Assembly (NCBI GenBank): GCA_905480605.1
Contig: CAJQRD010000057.1
Coordinates: 1-38,103, forward strand
DNA length: 38,103 nt
Direction: 5' to 3'
Source of the DNA: an uncultured Saprospiraceae bacterium
GTDB taxonomy: Bacteria > Bacteroidota > Bacteroidia > Chitinophagales > Saprospiraceae
Part shown: piece after piece, positions 25,489 to 34,065 of the stretch
Layout of the letters: each line of letters begins with the position of its first letter
Position numbering within the stretch: position 1 is the stretch's first letter
Translations under genes and position numbers: made by a program
The notes under the pieces: generated by a model
What the model was told of the DNA's origin: nothing
The model's input: only the letters and a program-made list of their open reading frames with translations
Database searches by the model: none

Positions 25489-26652
25489 ATGAAATTTGAA
25501 TCTAAAGCTATACGCTTACAAACAGAAAAATCTCAATTTAGAGAACACAGCACACCGTTATATGCGACGTCTAGCTTTTGCTACGACAACGCAGAACAAA
25601 TGCGTGCTGTTTTCGCTGCAGAGGAAGAGGGATATATTTATAGTAGATTTATCAATCCCAATTCAACTGAATTTGAGACTAAGATGGCACAGTTGGAAAA
25701 GACGGAAGCATGTTTTGCTACGGCATCAGGCATGTCCGCTGTCTTCGCTAGCTTTATGGCATTTCTTAAATCTGGAGATCACATAATTGCAACACGAGCT
25801 ATTTTCGGATCTACTTATAGATTATTAAGTGTGTGGTTAACCAAGTGGAATATTGAACACACTTTCATTGATGGTTCTGATGTTGACTCTTGGATAAAAG
25901 CAGTTAAGCCAAATACAAAAATGCTTTACCTCGAAACACCATCCAATCCTGCATTGGAATTGGTTGATCTTGAAAAAGCTGGCGAGTTTTGTAAATCTCA
26001 CAATATTATTTTTAATGTAGACAATTGTTTTGCTACACCTTACATTCAAAATCCAGTTTACTATGGAGCGGACCTGGTAGTTCATTCTGCAACTAAATAT
26101 ATTGATGGACAAGGCAGAGTTTTGGGTGGTGCTGTCTGTGGAAGTCAAGATCTTGTCAATAACGTTAAAGCATTTTGTCGTGCGACTGGACCTTCATTGT
26201 CTCCTTTCAATGCCTGGATATTGTCTAAGAGTTTAGAGACTCTTTCTATCCGTATGGAAAAACATTCAGAAAATGCACTTAAGCTTGCACAGATACTTGA
26301 AAATACTAAGAAAATTAATTGGGTTAAATATCCGTTTTTGCCATCTCACCCTCAATATGAATTGGCTAAAAAACAAATGCTTTTAGGAGGAGGAATAGTA
26401 AGTTTTGAATTGACAGGAGGACTGAATGCTGGTAAACAGTTTTTGGATAACCTTAAGATGTTATCACTTACTGCAAATCTAGGCGATTCACGAAGCATAG
26501 CATCACATCCTGCATCAACTACACATGCGAAATTAACTGAAATGGAGAGACAAGAAGTTGGCATCACTCCTGGTCTCATTAGAATTAGTGTGGGGCTAGA
26601 ACATATTGCAGATATTAAGAATGACATTCTACAGTCAATAAATACACTCTAA
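25489..26652 (+). CDS. metZ: O-acyl-homoserine sulfhydrylase (MetZ-like), PLP-dependent
   Basis: Cys/Met-metabolism PLP enzyme of 387 aa that makes homocysteine from O-succinyl- or O-acetyl-homoserine and sulfide. It has the family YSRFINPNSTEFE (51-63; usually YSR-x-x-NPT), ETPSNPALELVD (149-160), VDNCFATPYIQNP and the PLP lysine Lys203 in VVHSATKYIDGQGR. The GQGRVLGG continuation is typical of MetZ. It sits one base after the osmC-like gene and one base before metX, which supplies its acylated substrate. The choice of acyl group is not readable from the sequence. Confidence 0.9.
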   Translation: MKFESKAIRLQTEKSQFREHSTPLYATSSFCYDNAEQMRAVFAAEEEGYIYSRFINPNSTEFETKMAQLEKTEACFATASGMSAVFASFMAFLKSGDHIIATRAIFGSTYRLLSVWLTKWNIEHTFIDGSDVDSWIKAVKPNTKMLYLETPSNPALELVDLEKAGEFCKSHNIIFNVDNCFATPYIQNPVYYGADLVVHSATKYIDGQGRVLGGAVCGSQDLVNNVKAFCRATGPSLSPFNAWILSKSLETLSIRMEKHSENALKLAQILENTKKINWVKYPFLPSHPQYELAKKQMLLGGGIVSFELTGGLNAGKQFLDNLKMLSLTANLGDSRSIASHPASTTHAKLTEMERQEVGITPGLIRISVGLEHIADIKNDILQSINTL

Positions 26653-26653
26653 G

Positions 26654-27703
26654 ATGACTCCAATCAAAAACCAGATGCCTATTACTCTAAAAGACTACAA
26701 GCTATTTGAAGTTGACGCTCCTTTTGAATTAGAAAATGGAGGCGTATTAAAGGAAATGACAATCGCATATCATTCTTACGGAACTTTAAATGACAAACGC
26801 GATAATGTTATCTGGGTTTGTCATGCACTGACAGCTAACTCTGATGTAGTAGATTGGTGGTCTGGTATCTTTGGAGAATCAAAATTATTTGATCCAACAG
26901 AGAGCTTTATAGTTTGTGCTAATATTATTGGATCATACTACGGGAGCACTGGGCCGAGAAGTATTAACCCAGATACTGGAATAGCATATGGGTTAGATTT
27001 TCCACTTGTTACAGTAAAAGATATGGCCAAAGCACATGTATTGTTGGCGAAGCACTTGGAAGTAAATTCAATTGAAATTATTATCGGTGGTTCATGTGGT
27101 GGCCATCAAGTTCAAGAACTGTGTTTGATTTCTGATGTTTCTATTCGCAATGCAATTATGCTAGTGACCAGTGCTAAGGAAACAGCTTGGTCGATTGCCA
27201 TACATGAGGCACAAAGATTGGCCTTAAGGGCAGATCAAACGTTTCAAGAGAATAATAATGAATCAGGGATAGATGGACTAAAGGCGGCACGTGGCATGGG
27301 ATTAATTGGATACCGTACTTTTGATCAATATATAAATCAACAAGATGATTTAGACAACCGTTATTCAGATTTTAAAGCCTCCAGTTATATCCGTTATCAA
27401 GGAGAAAAATTAGCCAAACGATTTCATGCTCATTCTTACTTTCACCTTTTGAATTCTTTGGATACGCACAACATTGGGCGAAATAGAGGAGGTTTAAAAA
27501 ATGCCTTGAGCTTAATAAAACAAAGAACGCTATTAATCTCTATTAACTCTGATATTTTAATTCCTGAAAGCGAACAACGTTTTATGGCAGATCACATACC
27601 TCAATCTAAACATGTGGTTATTGAATCAAAATATGGACATGATGGGTTTTTAGTTGAGACTGATAAAATCAGGAATATAATCCACGAGTTTTTACAGAAG
27701 TAA
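26654..27703 (+). CDS. metX: Homoserine O-acyltransferase, MetX family
   Basis: Alpha/beta-hydrolase-fold enzyme of 349 aa that transfers an acyl group (acetyl or succinyl) to homoserine, the first committed step of methionine synthesis. It shows IAYHSYGTLN (38-47), VCHALTANSD, IIGSYYGSTGPRSINPDTG, the nucleophile elbow GGSCGGHQ with Ser147, an Asp in SINSDILIPESEQ and the final His in KYGHDGFLVE. Most MetX proteins have GGSMGG at the elbow; Cys replaces Met here. It is the last gene of the three-gene operon. It converges on the DUF4097 gene after a 43-bp gap in which I see no terminator. Confidence 0.9.
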   Translation: MTPIKNQMPITLKDYKLFEVDAPFELENGGVLKEMTIAYHSYGTLNDKRDNVIWVCHALTANSDVVDWWSGIFGESKLFDPTESFIVCANIIGSYYGSTGPRSINPDTGIAYGLDFPLVTVKDMAKAHVLLAKHLEVNSIEIIIGGSCGGHQVQELCLISDVSIRNAIMLVTSAKETAWSIAIHEAQRLALRADQTFQENNNESGIDGLKAARGMGLIGYRTFDQYINQQDDLDNRYSDFKASSYIRYQGEKLAKRFHAHSYFHLLNSLDTHNIGRNRGGLKNALSLIKQRTLLISINSDILIPESEQRFMADHIPQSKHVVIESKYGHDGFLVETDKIRNIIHEFLQK

Positions 27704-27746
27704 TTTATGTATCCTCCTAGATTTACAACTACGATTCAATCCGAAT

Positions 27747-28544
27747 TTATTTTGCTCTTAACATTATATCACCACTATGTGTATTAATTTTTATTTCATT
27801 GCCTCCTCCATTTAGTTTAGCATAAGTCCATGTATCAGTGTACAATTTGAAAGAACCTTTTTTAGATGATTTAAACTCTGGAGTCTTACCTACTTCCTCA
27901 ATATCAAGATCACTCAGGATTTCTCCGTTAACAGTTTTAAGCTTGAAGTCTGCCCTATATGATGAAGGTAGTGAAATGTCAATATCACCATTGTATGAAC
28001 TAAACGCCATGTCTTTTGAACTTGGAATTTTATCAAATGAAATTTCTACATCGCCGTTGTATGTGTTAGCATTTACAAACCCTGAAATGTTAAGAGCGCT
28101 AATGTCACTATTGTGACTTTCTATATTAATTTCACCAGTAATATTTTCTACAGTCAAGTCATCGCCGTTATGGTTGCTTATTTCGATATTGAAATTTAAA
28201 GGAACTATTATGGTTATTTCAATATCTTTATTTTTTGAATCACTATCAATTTCAATAATATTGTTATCCTCAGTAATTTTAATACCTGACTTGGCTCTTC
28301 CTACCCTTTTCAATCCTCCTCTTCTAGAATCCTCCTCTTCGTGATTGTCATCTTCATCTAAGTCATAGTTTACAACCACATTATCTCTATCTTCTCCGAT
28401 GACAATAATAGATCCATGATGCAGATGCGTTTTAAGAAAACCTATCTTACCAGGATTAGATAATGGTACTTCAATATCTTTATTGCTTTGAGCTCCTAGT
28501 ATTGTTACAAATGACAGTAGGAATAATGTAAAAATATTTTTCAT
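27747..28544 (-). CDS. DUF4097-family exported beta-repeat protein
   Basis: A 265-aa exported protein with signal peptide (MKNIFTLFLLSFVTILGAQ). The body is a run of short beta repeats with alternating N-G-D / S-G-D turns (EISNHNGDDLTVENITGE, NIESHNSDIS, NANTYNGDVEISF, FSSYNGDIDISL, LKTVNGEILSDL, ending INTHSGDIML). This is the DUF4097/adhesin-like beta-helix family, usually placed after sigma and anti-sigma genes in Bacteroidetes. An acidic stretch (DLDEDDNHEEEDS) lies near residues 60-75. Function unknown; an envelope location is likely. It is the downstream gene of the sigma cluster, separated from the anti-sigma gene by a 110-bp gap holding a DUF4097 remnant. Confidence 0.8.
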   Translation of the reverse strand: MKNIFTLFLLSFVTILGAQSNKDIEVPLSNPGKIGFLKTHLHHGSIIVIGEDRDNVVVNYDLDEDDNHEEEDSRRGGLKRVGRAKSGIKITEDNNIIEIDSDSKNKDIEITIIVPLNFNIEISNHNGDDLTVENITGEINIESHNSDISALNISGFVNANTYNGDVEISFDKIPSSKDMAFSSYNGDIDISLPSSYRADFKLKTVNGEILSDLDIEEVGKTPEFKSSKKGSFKLYTDTWTYAKLNGGGNEIKINTHSGDIMLRAK

Positions 28545-28565
28545 AATTTAATTTTCTTTTGTTTT

Positions 28566-28634
28566 TTAAATGACATTTCCATTGAATGTTTCTGATGATA
28601 ATTTAACTCCGCCGTTTCCAGCTATCACATATGT
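28566..28634 (-). pseudogene. C-terminal remnant of a second DUF4097-family gene
   Basis: In the 110-bp gap between the anti-sigma and DUF4097 genes one minus-strand frame reads T-Y-V-I-A-G-N-G-G-V-K-L-S-S-E-T-F-N-G-N-V-I and then TAA. It parallels the end of the intact neighbour (G-G-G-N-E-I-K-I-N-T-H-S-G-D-I-M-L) and the common DUF4097 ending with N-G-N. No start codon or body precedes it, so it looks like the tail of a deleted paralogue. It is very short, so the call rests on motif similarity and position. Confidence 0.45.
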
Positions 28635-28654
28635 TTTTTTTAAAAGCCTTGATA

Positions 28655-29392
28655 TTAATAAATGTTTTTATCGAAAGTTTTATTTTTGTCATTATCGATA
28701 GTATTTATAATACCTGATGTATTAATTTTCTCTCCAATAATATTTAAAGCTTCAGTCAGATACTCTTTCATTATGAATGATTCTTGCTGACCAATAGATT
28801 TTATCAAACCTTCTCTTACAATGGCTTTATCTGAATGTGACATTAATGCATCTACAGCAGCCATTCGAACATTAGCACTCTTGTCAAAATTTAACGACAT
28901 GAAAAGCACTCTAATAATTTGTTCTTGATTTTCTGAATTTTTATTGGCATTGTTTACCAATGTTAATCTATGACTTGATGATGGATGGTATAAAATATCA
29001 TTTACCATTTGAACATTACCAGGTTGTGAGTTGACTATACCTGTAAAAGTGTTCTTTTCAGTATTCTGCCATGATTTCCCTGCAAAGAATCCACATAATA
29101 AAAGCATTATAGGAAATGCGAGCTTAATTGGCAATGGCAAGAATGTGAACCAGTGTTTTTTATGCTGTTTTGTATTTTCTTTTTGAATCTCATCAGATAT
29201 TAAGTTTTGTATCTTATGATCTAAGCTTATATTGATATCTTCATCTTCATAATGTGATTCCAAATTGCGGTATATATCAAATTCATCAATTGTCAATGAA
29301 TCATTTATAAACATGGTTTCTAAGGTATCTGATTCAGTGTCAGAAAGTACTCCTTTATTAAATTTCTCCAGTAATTCTTTCTTGTTGATCAT
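28655..29392 (-). CDS. Membrane anti-sigma-like protein with HEAT repeats
   Basis: A 245-aa protein encoded 2 bp after the ECF sigma gene. The cytoplasmic N-terminal ~85 residues are acidic and helical and would bind the sigma factor. One membrane segment follows at about 90-106 (IKLAFPIMLLLCGFFAG). The extracytoplasmic C-terminal part carries HEAT-like helical repeats, for example NVRMAAVDALMSHSD and IVREGLIKSIG. There is no zinc-binding anti-sigma motif. The adjacent sigma gene and the membrane topology imply transmembrane control of the sigma factor; this is inference from context and family. Confidence 0.78.
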   Translation of the reverse strand: MINKKELLEKFNKGVLSDTESDTLETMFINDSLTIDEFDIYRNLESHYEDEDINISLDHKIQNLISDEIQKENTKQHKKHWFTFLPLPIKLAFPIMLLLCGFFAGKSWQNTEKNTFTGIVNSQPGNVQMVNDILYHPSSSHRLTLVNNANKNSENQEQIIRVLFMSLNFDKSANVRMAAVDALMSHSDKAIVREGLIKSIGQQESFIMKEYLTEALNIIGEKINTSGIINTIDNDKNKTFDKNIY

Positions 29393-29394
29393 GC

Positions 29395-29949
29395 TTAAAA
29401 ATTATAGTTTAAATGTGCATAATGATTCTGCAATTCTTTGATTGCTCTAAATACTTTTGACTTTACAGCAGATTCTTTTATTGAGAGAATTTGAGCCACT
29501 TCTTTATATTTTTTCTCCTGAATTTTCACCAAGTATAAAATCTCTCTCTTTTCATTATCTAACTTACTAAGAGCCTGAGACAAAATATTTGAGAGGTCCT
29601 TTTTATGAATATTATGATCAGCATGTGCGCTTTCATCTACTTTATCAATATTAGGTTCCATAGCCTGATGATTATTGCGTTTATTCTTTCTTATTTCATC
29701 TATCATGGCATTGCGTCCTATTGTAAATAGCCATGCCTTAAAATTGTCACCAGATTTATAATTATGCTTGTATTTAATTAGTCTGTAGAAAGTCGCTTGT
29801 ACTAAGTCTTCACTAAATACTTTATCACTAGTCTGATTACAAAAGTAACCATATAGCATTTTCTTATATCTCTCAAAGAGTAAAGTCACGAAGTTTAAAT
29901 GCCCTTCTTGTACTTTAATCATTAAATAATTGTCAGCTAGTTTGTCCAC
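29395..29949 (-). CDS. ECF-type RNA polymerase sigma factor
   Basis: A 184-aa group 4 sigma factor. Region 2 shows FERYKKMLYGYF, SEDLVQATFYRLIKY and FKAWLFTIGRNAMIDEIRK, which bind core polymerase and the -10 element. A basic linker (RKNKRNNHQ) follows. Region 4 shows LDNEKREILYLVKIQEKKYKEVA and the helix-turn-helix ILSIKESAVKSKVFRAIKEL. It is the first gene of the cluster, with the anti-sigma gene 2 bp downstream. The 188 bp upstream are very AT-rich and show no clear TAnnTTTG box, which could mean that it uses a self-specific promoter. Confidence 0.92.
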   Translation of the reverse strand: MDKLADNYLMIKVQEGHLNFVTLLFERYKKMLYGYFCNQTSDKVFSEDLVQATFYRLIKYKHNYKSGDNFKAWLFTIGRNAMIDEIRKNKRNNHQAMEPNIDKVDESAHADHNIHKKDLSNILSQALSKLDNEKREILYLVKIQEKKYKEVAQILSIKESAVKSKVFRAIKELQNHYAHLNYNF

Positions 29950-30137
29950 GTTTTGTGTTATATATAGGTATACTTATTGGTAATAATAAAGTTGCTTATT
30001 TATTATATATTTTTATTATAAAAGAATAAAAAGCACTGGTATTCAAAAAATTTAAGCGATAATTAGACTTAACAAGTCATAACTTACGATATTAGTGAAA
30101 AGTCAAAAAGTAGTTACCGAATGAAATAGATTAATAT

Positions 30138-30599
30138 TTACAATTCTATCATTTCTTCTGTAATAGGATGGAATTTAGTACCTGTTATAATTGCAGTAGC
30201 TTCTAAACGGTAATCAGAAGAAACATTTTTTAGTTTCTTAGCAAGCAAATAGAATGGTTTTGTAAGGAAACTTTCGTCTTCCATGACGTCCATTTCTGAT
30301 TTCATGAGATTGTAAGGTAATTTAAAAGCAATGGATTTGGATTCTCCTTTATCAATTTTAAAATCTACTTCTAGTTCAAGGCTGCCTAATAAATAGTTGT
30401 TGATCAGTTTTGCTTCTTTTCGACCACGCTTATATTTTTCAATAAGCTTTACCTCAATTTTATTTATATGGCGGGTAGATTGCGATGTGAAAACCAATTT
30501 ACCTTTAATTATTCCAGGTGTAATTGCACTTTCATCATTAAGCTCTAAGCTTATTTTTACACCTTCAATTCCAAGAATATCTTTTAACTTATTTAGCAT
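30138..30599 (-). CDS. Spo0M/arrestin-like protein
   Basis: A 153-aa, mainly beta-strand protein. The opening LKDILGIEGVKISLELNDESAITPGIIKGKLVF resembles Spo0M and arrestin-like proteins, which start with a similar G-x-x-x-x-x-L-x-x-x-x-x-x-P-G-x-x-x-G-x-L/V pattern. The middle KIDKGESKSIAFKLPYNL also fits (Spo0M homologues have a proline-containing strand here). It is about half the length of Bacillus Spo0M and would make one arrestin-like lobe. It is the last gene of a four-gene redox operon, 5 bp after the preceding gene. Function unknown. Confidence 0.55.
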   Translation of the reverse strand: MLNKLKDILGIEGVKISLELNDESAITPGIIKGKLVFTSQSTRHINKIEVKLIEKYKRGRKEAKLINNYLLGSLELEVDFKIDKGESKSIAFKLPYNLMKSEMDVMEDESFLTKPFYLLAKKLKNVSSDYRLEATAIITGTKFHPITEEMIEL

Positions 30600-30604
30600 C
30601 TTTC

Positions 30605-31087
30605 TTAATCTATATATCTGTTTAGCCAGCTTTCATTGAGAGGAGTGACCCAATCATTTATAAAGGCTTCTTTATTGTTAACAAGATTATTAAAGAAAAG
30701 AGTTTCATTCTTGATTCTTCCTTCTGATAAGCCTGTCTTCATATCAGTATGGAATATTCGATTAATTTTATCGTTTTCGAAAAAAACATAGTTCAACCTA
30801 TCAAAAAAATCGACGTTGTACTTACTTCCTAGTGCTTGAATGAAATGCACACTTGAATCTATTGAGCATCCACTTACATGATTTGTCTCATCTGCAACGA
30901 AAACCAAAAAGAGTTTGTGAAAAATATGTCCATAACTATCAACATCTTGGCCGTGAGACTTCCACTTCATGGTAAAGTCATATATTTCAGATTGTATTCT
31001 TAATGTTTCTTCATCATTAAGTAATCTATTGGCTTGATAAACCCATACTTTAGCGGTATCTGGAAGTGCAATTAAATCTCGTCTCAT
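30605..31087 (-). CDS. Conserved Bacteroidetes protein often named 'ABC transporter ATPase'
   Basis: A 160-aa protein with the recognisable Bacteroidetes-wide start MRRDLIALPDTAKVWVYQA and the internal motif SGCSIDSSVHFIQ. In databases it is usually labelled an ABC transporter ATPase, but I see no Walker A, signature or Walker B motif, so that name is unsupported. Function unknown. The frame is open from a TTG at 31111, but the ATG at 31087 fits the family start and leaves one base after the upstream Fe-S gene. It is the third gene of a four-gene operon with two iron-sulfur proteins, suggesting a role linked to redox metabolism. Confidence 0.75.
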   Translation of the reverse strand: MRRDLIALPDTAKVWVYQANRLLNDEETLRIQSEIYDFTMKWKSHGQDVDSYGHIFHKLFLVFVADETNHVSGCSIDSSVHFIQALGSKYNVDFFDRLNYVFFENDKINRIFHTDMKTGLSEGRIKNETLFFNNLVNNKEAFINDWVTPLNESWLNRYID

Positions 31088-31088
31088 T

Positions 31089-31868
31089 TTACCACTTATT
31101 TGCTTGTACAATTAATTCTGAAATATCATAAATCATAACATCTTCCTCCTTGCCTTTGTTCTTAACACCATCATTCATCATTAAAATACAAAATGGACAA
31201 TTGGCGGCAATAATATCAGGCTTGACATCTAATAGCTCCTCTACCCTTTCAATATTTACACCCTTTGATCCTTCTTCCTCTTCTTTGAATACTTGAGCTC
31301 CTCCGGCCCCACAACAAAATCCTTTACTGCGATTTCTCTTTACCTCAGCATACTCAGAATCAATAGCTCTAAGAATTTCCCTAGGGGCTTCATAGATACC
31401 ATTTACACGACCTAAATAACAAGAATCGTGATAGGCTATTTTTTTTCCTTCAAATGCACCACCTTCTATTGTTATTTTTTTCTCCTTGATGAGATCTGCT
31501 ATCAATTGTGTATGGTGTACAACTTCATATTCACCACCCAAAACTGGGTATTCATTTTTGATGGTGTTGAAACAATGAGGGCATGCCGTAACAATTTTCT
31601 TAACCTTATACATGTTAAGTGTCTCTATATTTTGAAGAGCTTGCATTTGAAACAGAAACTCGTTGCCTGATCTTCTTGCTGGATCTCCAGTACAAGATTC
31701 TTCATTACCTAATACAGCAAACTTAATTTTAGCTTCGTTCAATATTTTGACAAATGCATAGGTTATGCGTTGTGCTCTTGAATCAAAACTCCCGGCACAT
31801 CCGACCCAAAATACAATTTCAGGTGTCTCGTTATTACTTGCGAATTCTTCTAACGTATAAACTTTCAC
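31089..31868 (-). CDS. CCG-domain iron-sulfur protein (HdrB/GlcF-like)
   Basis: A 259-aa soluble protein of the CCG/heterodisulfide-reductase-B-like family, which holds Fe-S clusters and passes electrons to disulfide or hydroxyacid chemistry. Cysteines fall in two repeats: Cys24 (WVGCAGS), Cys59, ACPHC (Cys96, Cys99) and HDSC (Cys150), then FCCGAGG (Cys185-186) and NCPFC (Cys224, Cys227). It follows the membrane Fe-S protein gene after 11 bp and probably forms a complex with it. The next gene starts one base after its stop. The electron acceptor is unknown. Confidence 0.87.
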   Translation of the reverse strand: MKVYTLEEFASNNETPEIVFWVGCAGSFDSRAQRITYAFVKILNEAKIKFAVLGNEESCTGDPARRSGNEFLFQMQALQNIETLNMYKVKKIVTACPHCFNTIKNEYPVLGGEYEVVHHTQLIADLIKEKKITIEGGAFEGKKIAYHDSCYLGRVNGIYEAPREILRAIDSEYAEVKRNRSKGFCCGAGGAQVFKEEEEGSKGVNIERVEELLDVKPDIIAANCPFCILMMNDGVKNKGKEEDVMIYDISELIVQANKW

Positions 31869-31879
31869 TCTCTTATATT

Positions 31880-33214
31880 TTAGTTTTGACTATCTTCATT
31901 TAAACTCTTTGCCCAATCAAATCGTTGATCTGGCATTTGCCACACGCTACCACCACTTTCAAGAGCATTAAACATTGAAAGCCAATCTGATGGACCTGCA
32001 GATTCGGTAAGTAATTTATATCTTCTTAATTCTAAAATTGGCTCTAGTGGATCTAGCATAATAGGACAAGCTTCAACACATGCGTTACATGTCGTACAAG
32101 CAAATATCTCTTCATCACTTATGTAATCGAACAATGATTTCTCATCATTATAATCATTCAATGTCTGGGCACCAACTTCAATGTTTATTTGTACTTCAGT
32201 GGCTCTGTCTCTTATATCCATAAGTATCTTACGTGGCGATAATTTTTTTCCAGTTTGATTCGCTGGACAAACTGAAGTACATCTTCCACATTCTGTACAA
32301 GTATGTGCATCCAAGATGTTTTTCCAACTTAGATCAAATATATCTTTTGAACCAAATTCTGGTAAATCTGCATTCGGATCAATTTCTTGTTCTGTTAATA
32401 AGCCCATCATTGATTTTACCTCATTCATGATCTCAGGCATATTTTTGATTTCACCTCTTGAAGTTAATTTGCTAAAGTAAACAGTAGGAAAAGCCAACAT
32501 AATATGAAGGTGTTTAGATATAGGCAAATACAATAAAAATCCAAACACTACTAAAATATGGAGCCACCAACCTACGCGTTCGATAATCATTAGAGTTGAA
32601 ATTTCCAATCCACTAAATATGGCTCCACCTATAGCAGAACTGATAACTAAATTTCCTGTATTGGTAAAGTAATCTGTACCAGCTTTTTGCAACATTGAAT
32701 CAGCACCGTTCATAGAGAAGATACCAATCACAAGAAAAATTTCTGCAATTAGAATATAATTAGCATCTAATGTTGGCCAACCTTTCATTTCAGGTTTTAC
32801 AAGTCTTGGAATTTTAAGTAAATTTCTTCTTGCTAAGAAAATAATGGTGGCGATTAAAGCCAAAACAGAAAGGCACTCGATTGTATTTATTATGATAGGA
32901 TAAAGAAATCCTATTTTATCAGCAAAGAATCTGTGTACTCCAAAGATACCATCTATTAAAATTTCTATCAATTCAATTTGTGTAAACAGAAAGGCTATAT
33001 AAATAAACAAGTGAAGAATAGCTGGTATAAAACGCTTAAACATCTTTTTTTGACCAAAAGCAACCAATAAGACGTTCTTCCATCTTTGACCAGTATCTCC
33101 TGAGATATCAAGAGCCTTTCCAAGGTGGATCGTTTTATAAATTCTACTGTAAGATTTATAGGCAAAAAAGCCAACTACAAGTAAAATTGATATAAATATT
33201 ATTTGTTGTATCAT
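31880..33214 (-). CDS. Membrane-bound 4Fe-4S protein (HdrE/HdrC-like)
   Basis: A 444-aa membrane electron carrier. About six membrane segments fill the first 250 residues, with histidines in or near them (for example RFIPAILHLF, WWLHILVVFG and SKHLHIML) that could ligate heme as in NarI/HdrE-type subunits. Two 4Fe-4S motifs follow: CTECGRCTSVCP (Cys306, 309, 312, 316) and CTTCNACVEACP (Cys373, 376, 379, 383). It is the first gene of the operon, and with the CCG protein would make a membrane-to-cytosol electron transfer unit. The donor is probably quinone, by analogy. It is divergent from the phosphoribosyltransferase gene. Confidence 0.87.
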   Translation of the reverse strand: MIQQIIFISILLVVGFFAYKSYSRIYKTIHLGKALDISGDTGQRWKNVLLVAFGQKKMFKRFIPAILHLFIYIAFLFTQIELIEILIDGIFGVHRFFADKIGFLYPIIINTIECLSVLALIATIIFLARRNLLKIPRLVKPEMKGWPTLDANYILIAEIFLVIGIFSMNGADSMLQKAGTDYFTNTGNLVISSAIGGAIFSGLEISTLMIIERVGWWLHILVVFGFLLYLPISKHLHIMLAFPTVYFSKLTSRGEIKNMPEIMNEVKSMMGLLTEQEIDPNADLPEFGSKDIFDLSWKNILDAHTCTECGRCTSVCPANQTGKKLSPRKILMDIRDRATEVQINIEVGAQTLNDYNDEKSLFDYISDEEIFACTTCNACVEACPIMLDPLEPILELRRYKLLTESAGPSDWLSMFNALESGGSVWQMPDQRFDWAKSLNEDSQN

Positions 33215-33374
33215 AATCGATGACTTGAACCGCTAATTTAATCATTTGATTTTAGTTAATTAGGATGAAGTACGTAAAGTATTACTTTATTTGGGTGCAG
33301 TTTTAATTGAATATCACATGTTTTCGATAAGGTTTAGATCTTTTGTTGATATATTTACGCTTTAAATAGATAGT

Positions 33375-33869
33375 ATGAAGGTATTAAGCAACAAACAAAT
33401 AGAGCAAAAGGTAGACAGATTGGCCTATGAAATACTTGAAGATAACTTCAACGAACCTATGGTCGTTTTCCTTGGTATAAATAAGAATGGATTGCGTTTT
33501 GCAAAGTATTTGAAGGAAACTTATGATGGAATTTCCGAAGGAAAATCAACTATTGGGGGCATAACATTAAATGCAGCAAAACCACTTGAAGGTGAAATTC
33601 TAATTGATGTTGATCTGAAGTCGCTTAATAACAAATCTATTGTAATTGTTGATGATGTTGCCAATACTGGACGAACTATCTTTTATGGTGCTAAGCCACT
33701 GATGGAATACTTGCCAAAGAAGGTACAGGTTGCCGTTTTAGTAGATAGAAAACACAAGCAATTTCCAATAGAAGTTGATTATGTAGGATTATCATTAGCT
33801 ACAACTTTGAAAGAAAATATCAGAGTCGATCTATCAAGAAAAGCATCGAAGTCAGTTTTCTTAGAGTAA
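33375..33869 (+). CDS. PyrR-like phosphoribosyltransferase
   Basis: A 164-aa type I phosphoribosyltransferase. The PRPP-binding loop is IVDDVANTGRTI (91-102), and LGINKNGLRFAKYL (33-46) matches the N-terminal PPi loop region. VAVLVDRKHKQFPIEVDYVG closely follows the PyrR pattern A-V-L-V-D-R-G-H-R-E-L-P-I-x-x-D-Y-V-G, so PyrR (uracil phosphoribosyltransferase / pyrimidine regulator) is the nearest relative. No pyr genes are nearby, so a salvage role is as likely. A TATATTTA box at 33350-33357 lies 17 bp upstream of the ATG. The gene is divergent from the Fe-S operon. Confidence 0.75.
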   Translation: MKVLSNKQIEQKVDRLAYEILEDNFNEPMVVFLGINKNGLRFAKYLKETYDGISEGKSTIGGITLNAAKPLEGEILIDVDLKSLNNKSIVIVDDVANTGRTIFYGAKPLMEYLPKKVQVAVLVDRKHKQFPIEVDYVGLSLATTLKENIRVDLSRKASKSVFLE

Positions 33870-34065
33870 AAGAATTAAAATTGGCATTTAGATTAGATCT
33901 TATTTAGCGAAATTCCTTGATTTATGTGCGTTGTATTCTAAGAAGGGCAAAGAACATACTTTGGCCAAATCATTCAAGACAAGAAAAATAATTATAAAAT
34001 GCAAATAGATGACGTCATTTATTTGATGTGTCACTATTTTATTTTTTGTAAGCGTTTGTAAACGT

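Noticed and set aside
30605-31087. ABC transporter ATPase identity for the 160-aa Fe-S operon protein
   Set aside because: No Walker A, signature or Walker B motif can be found; the name appears to be an inherited database label.
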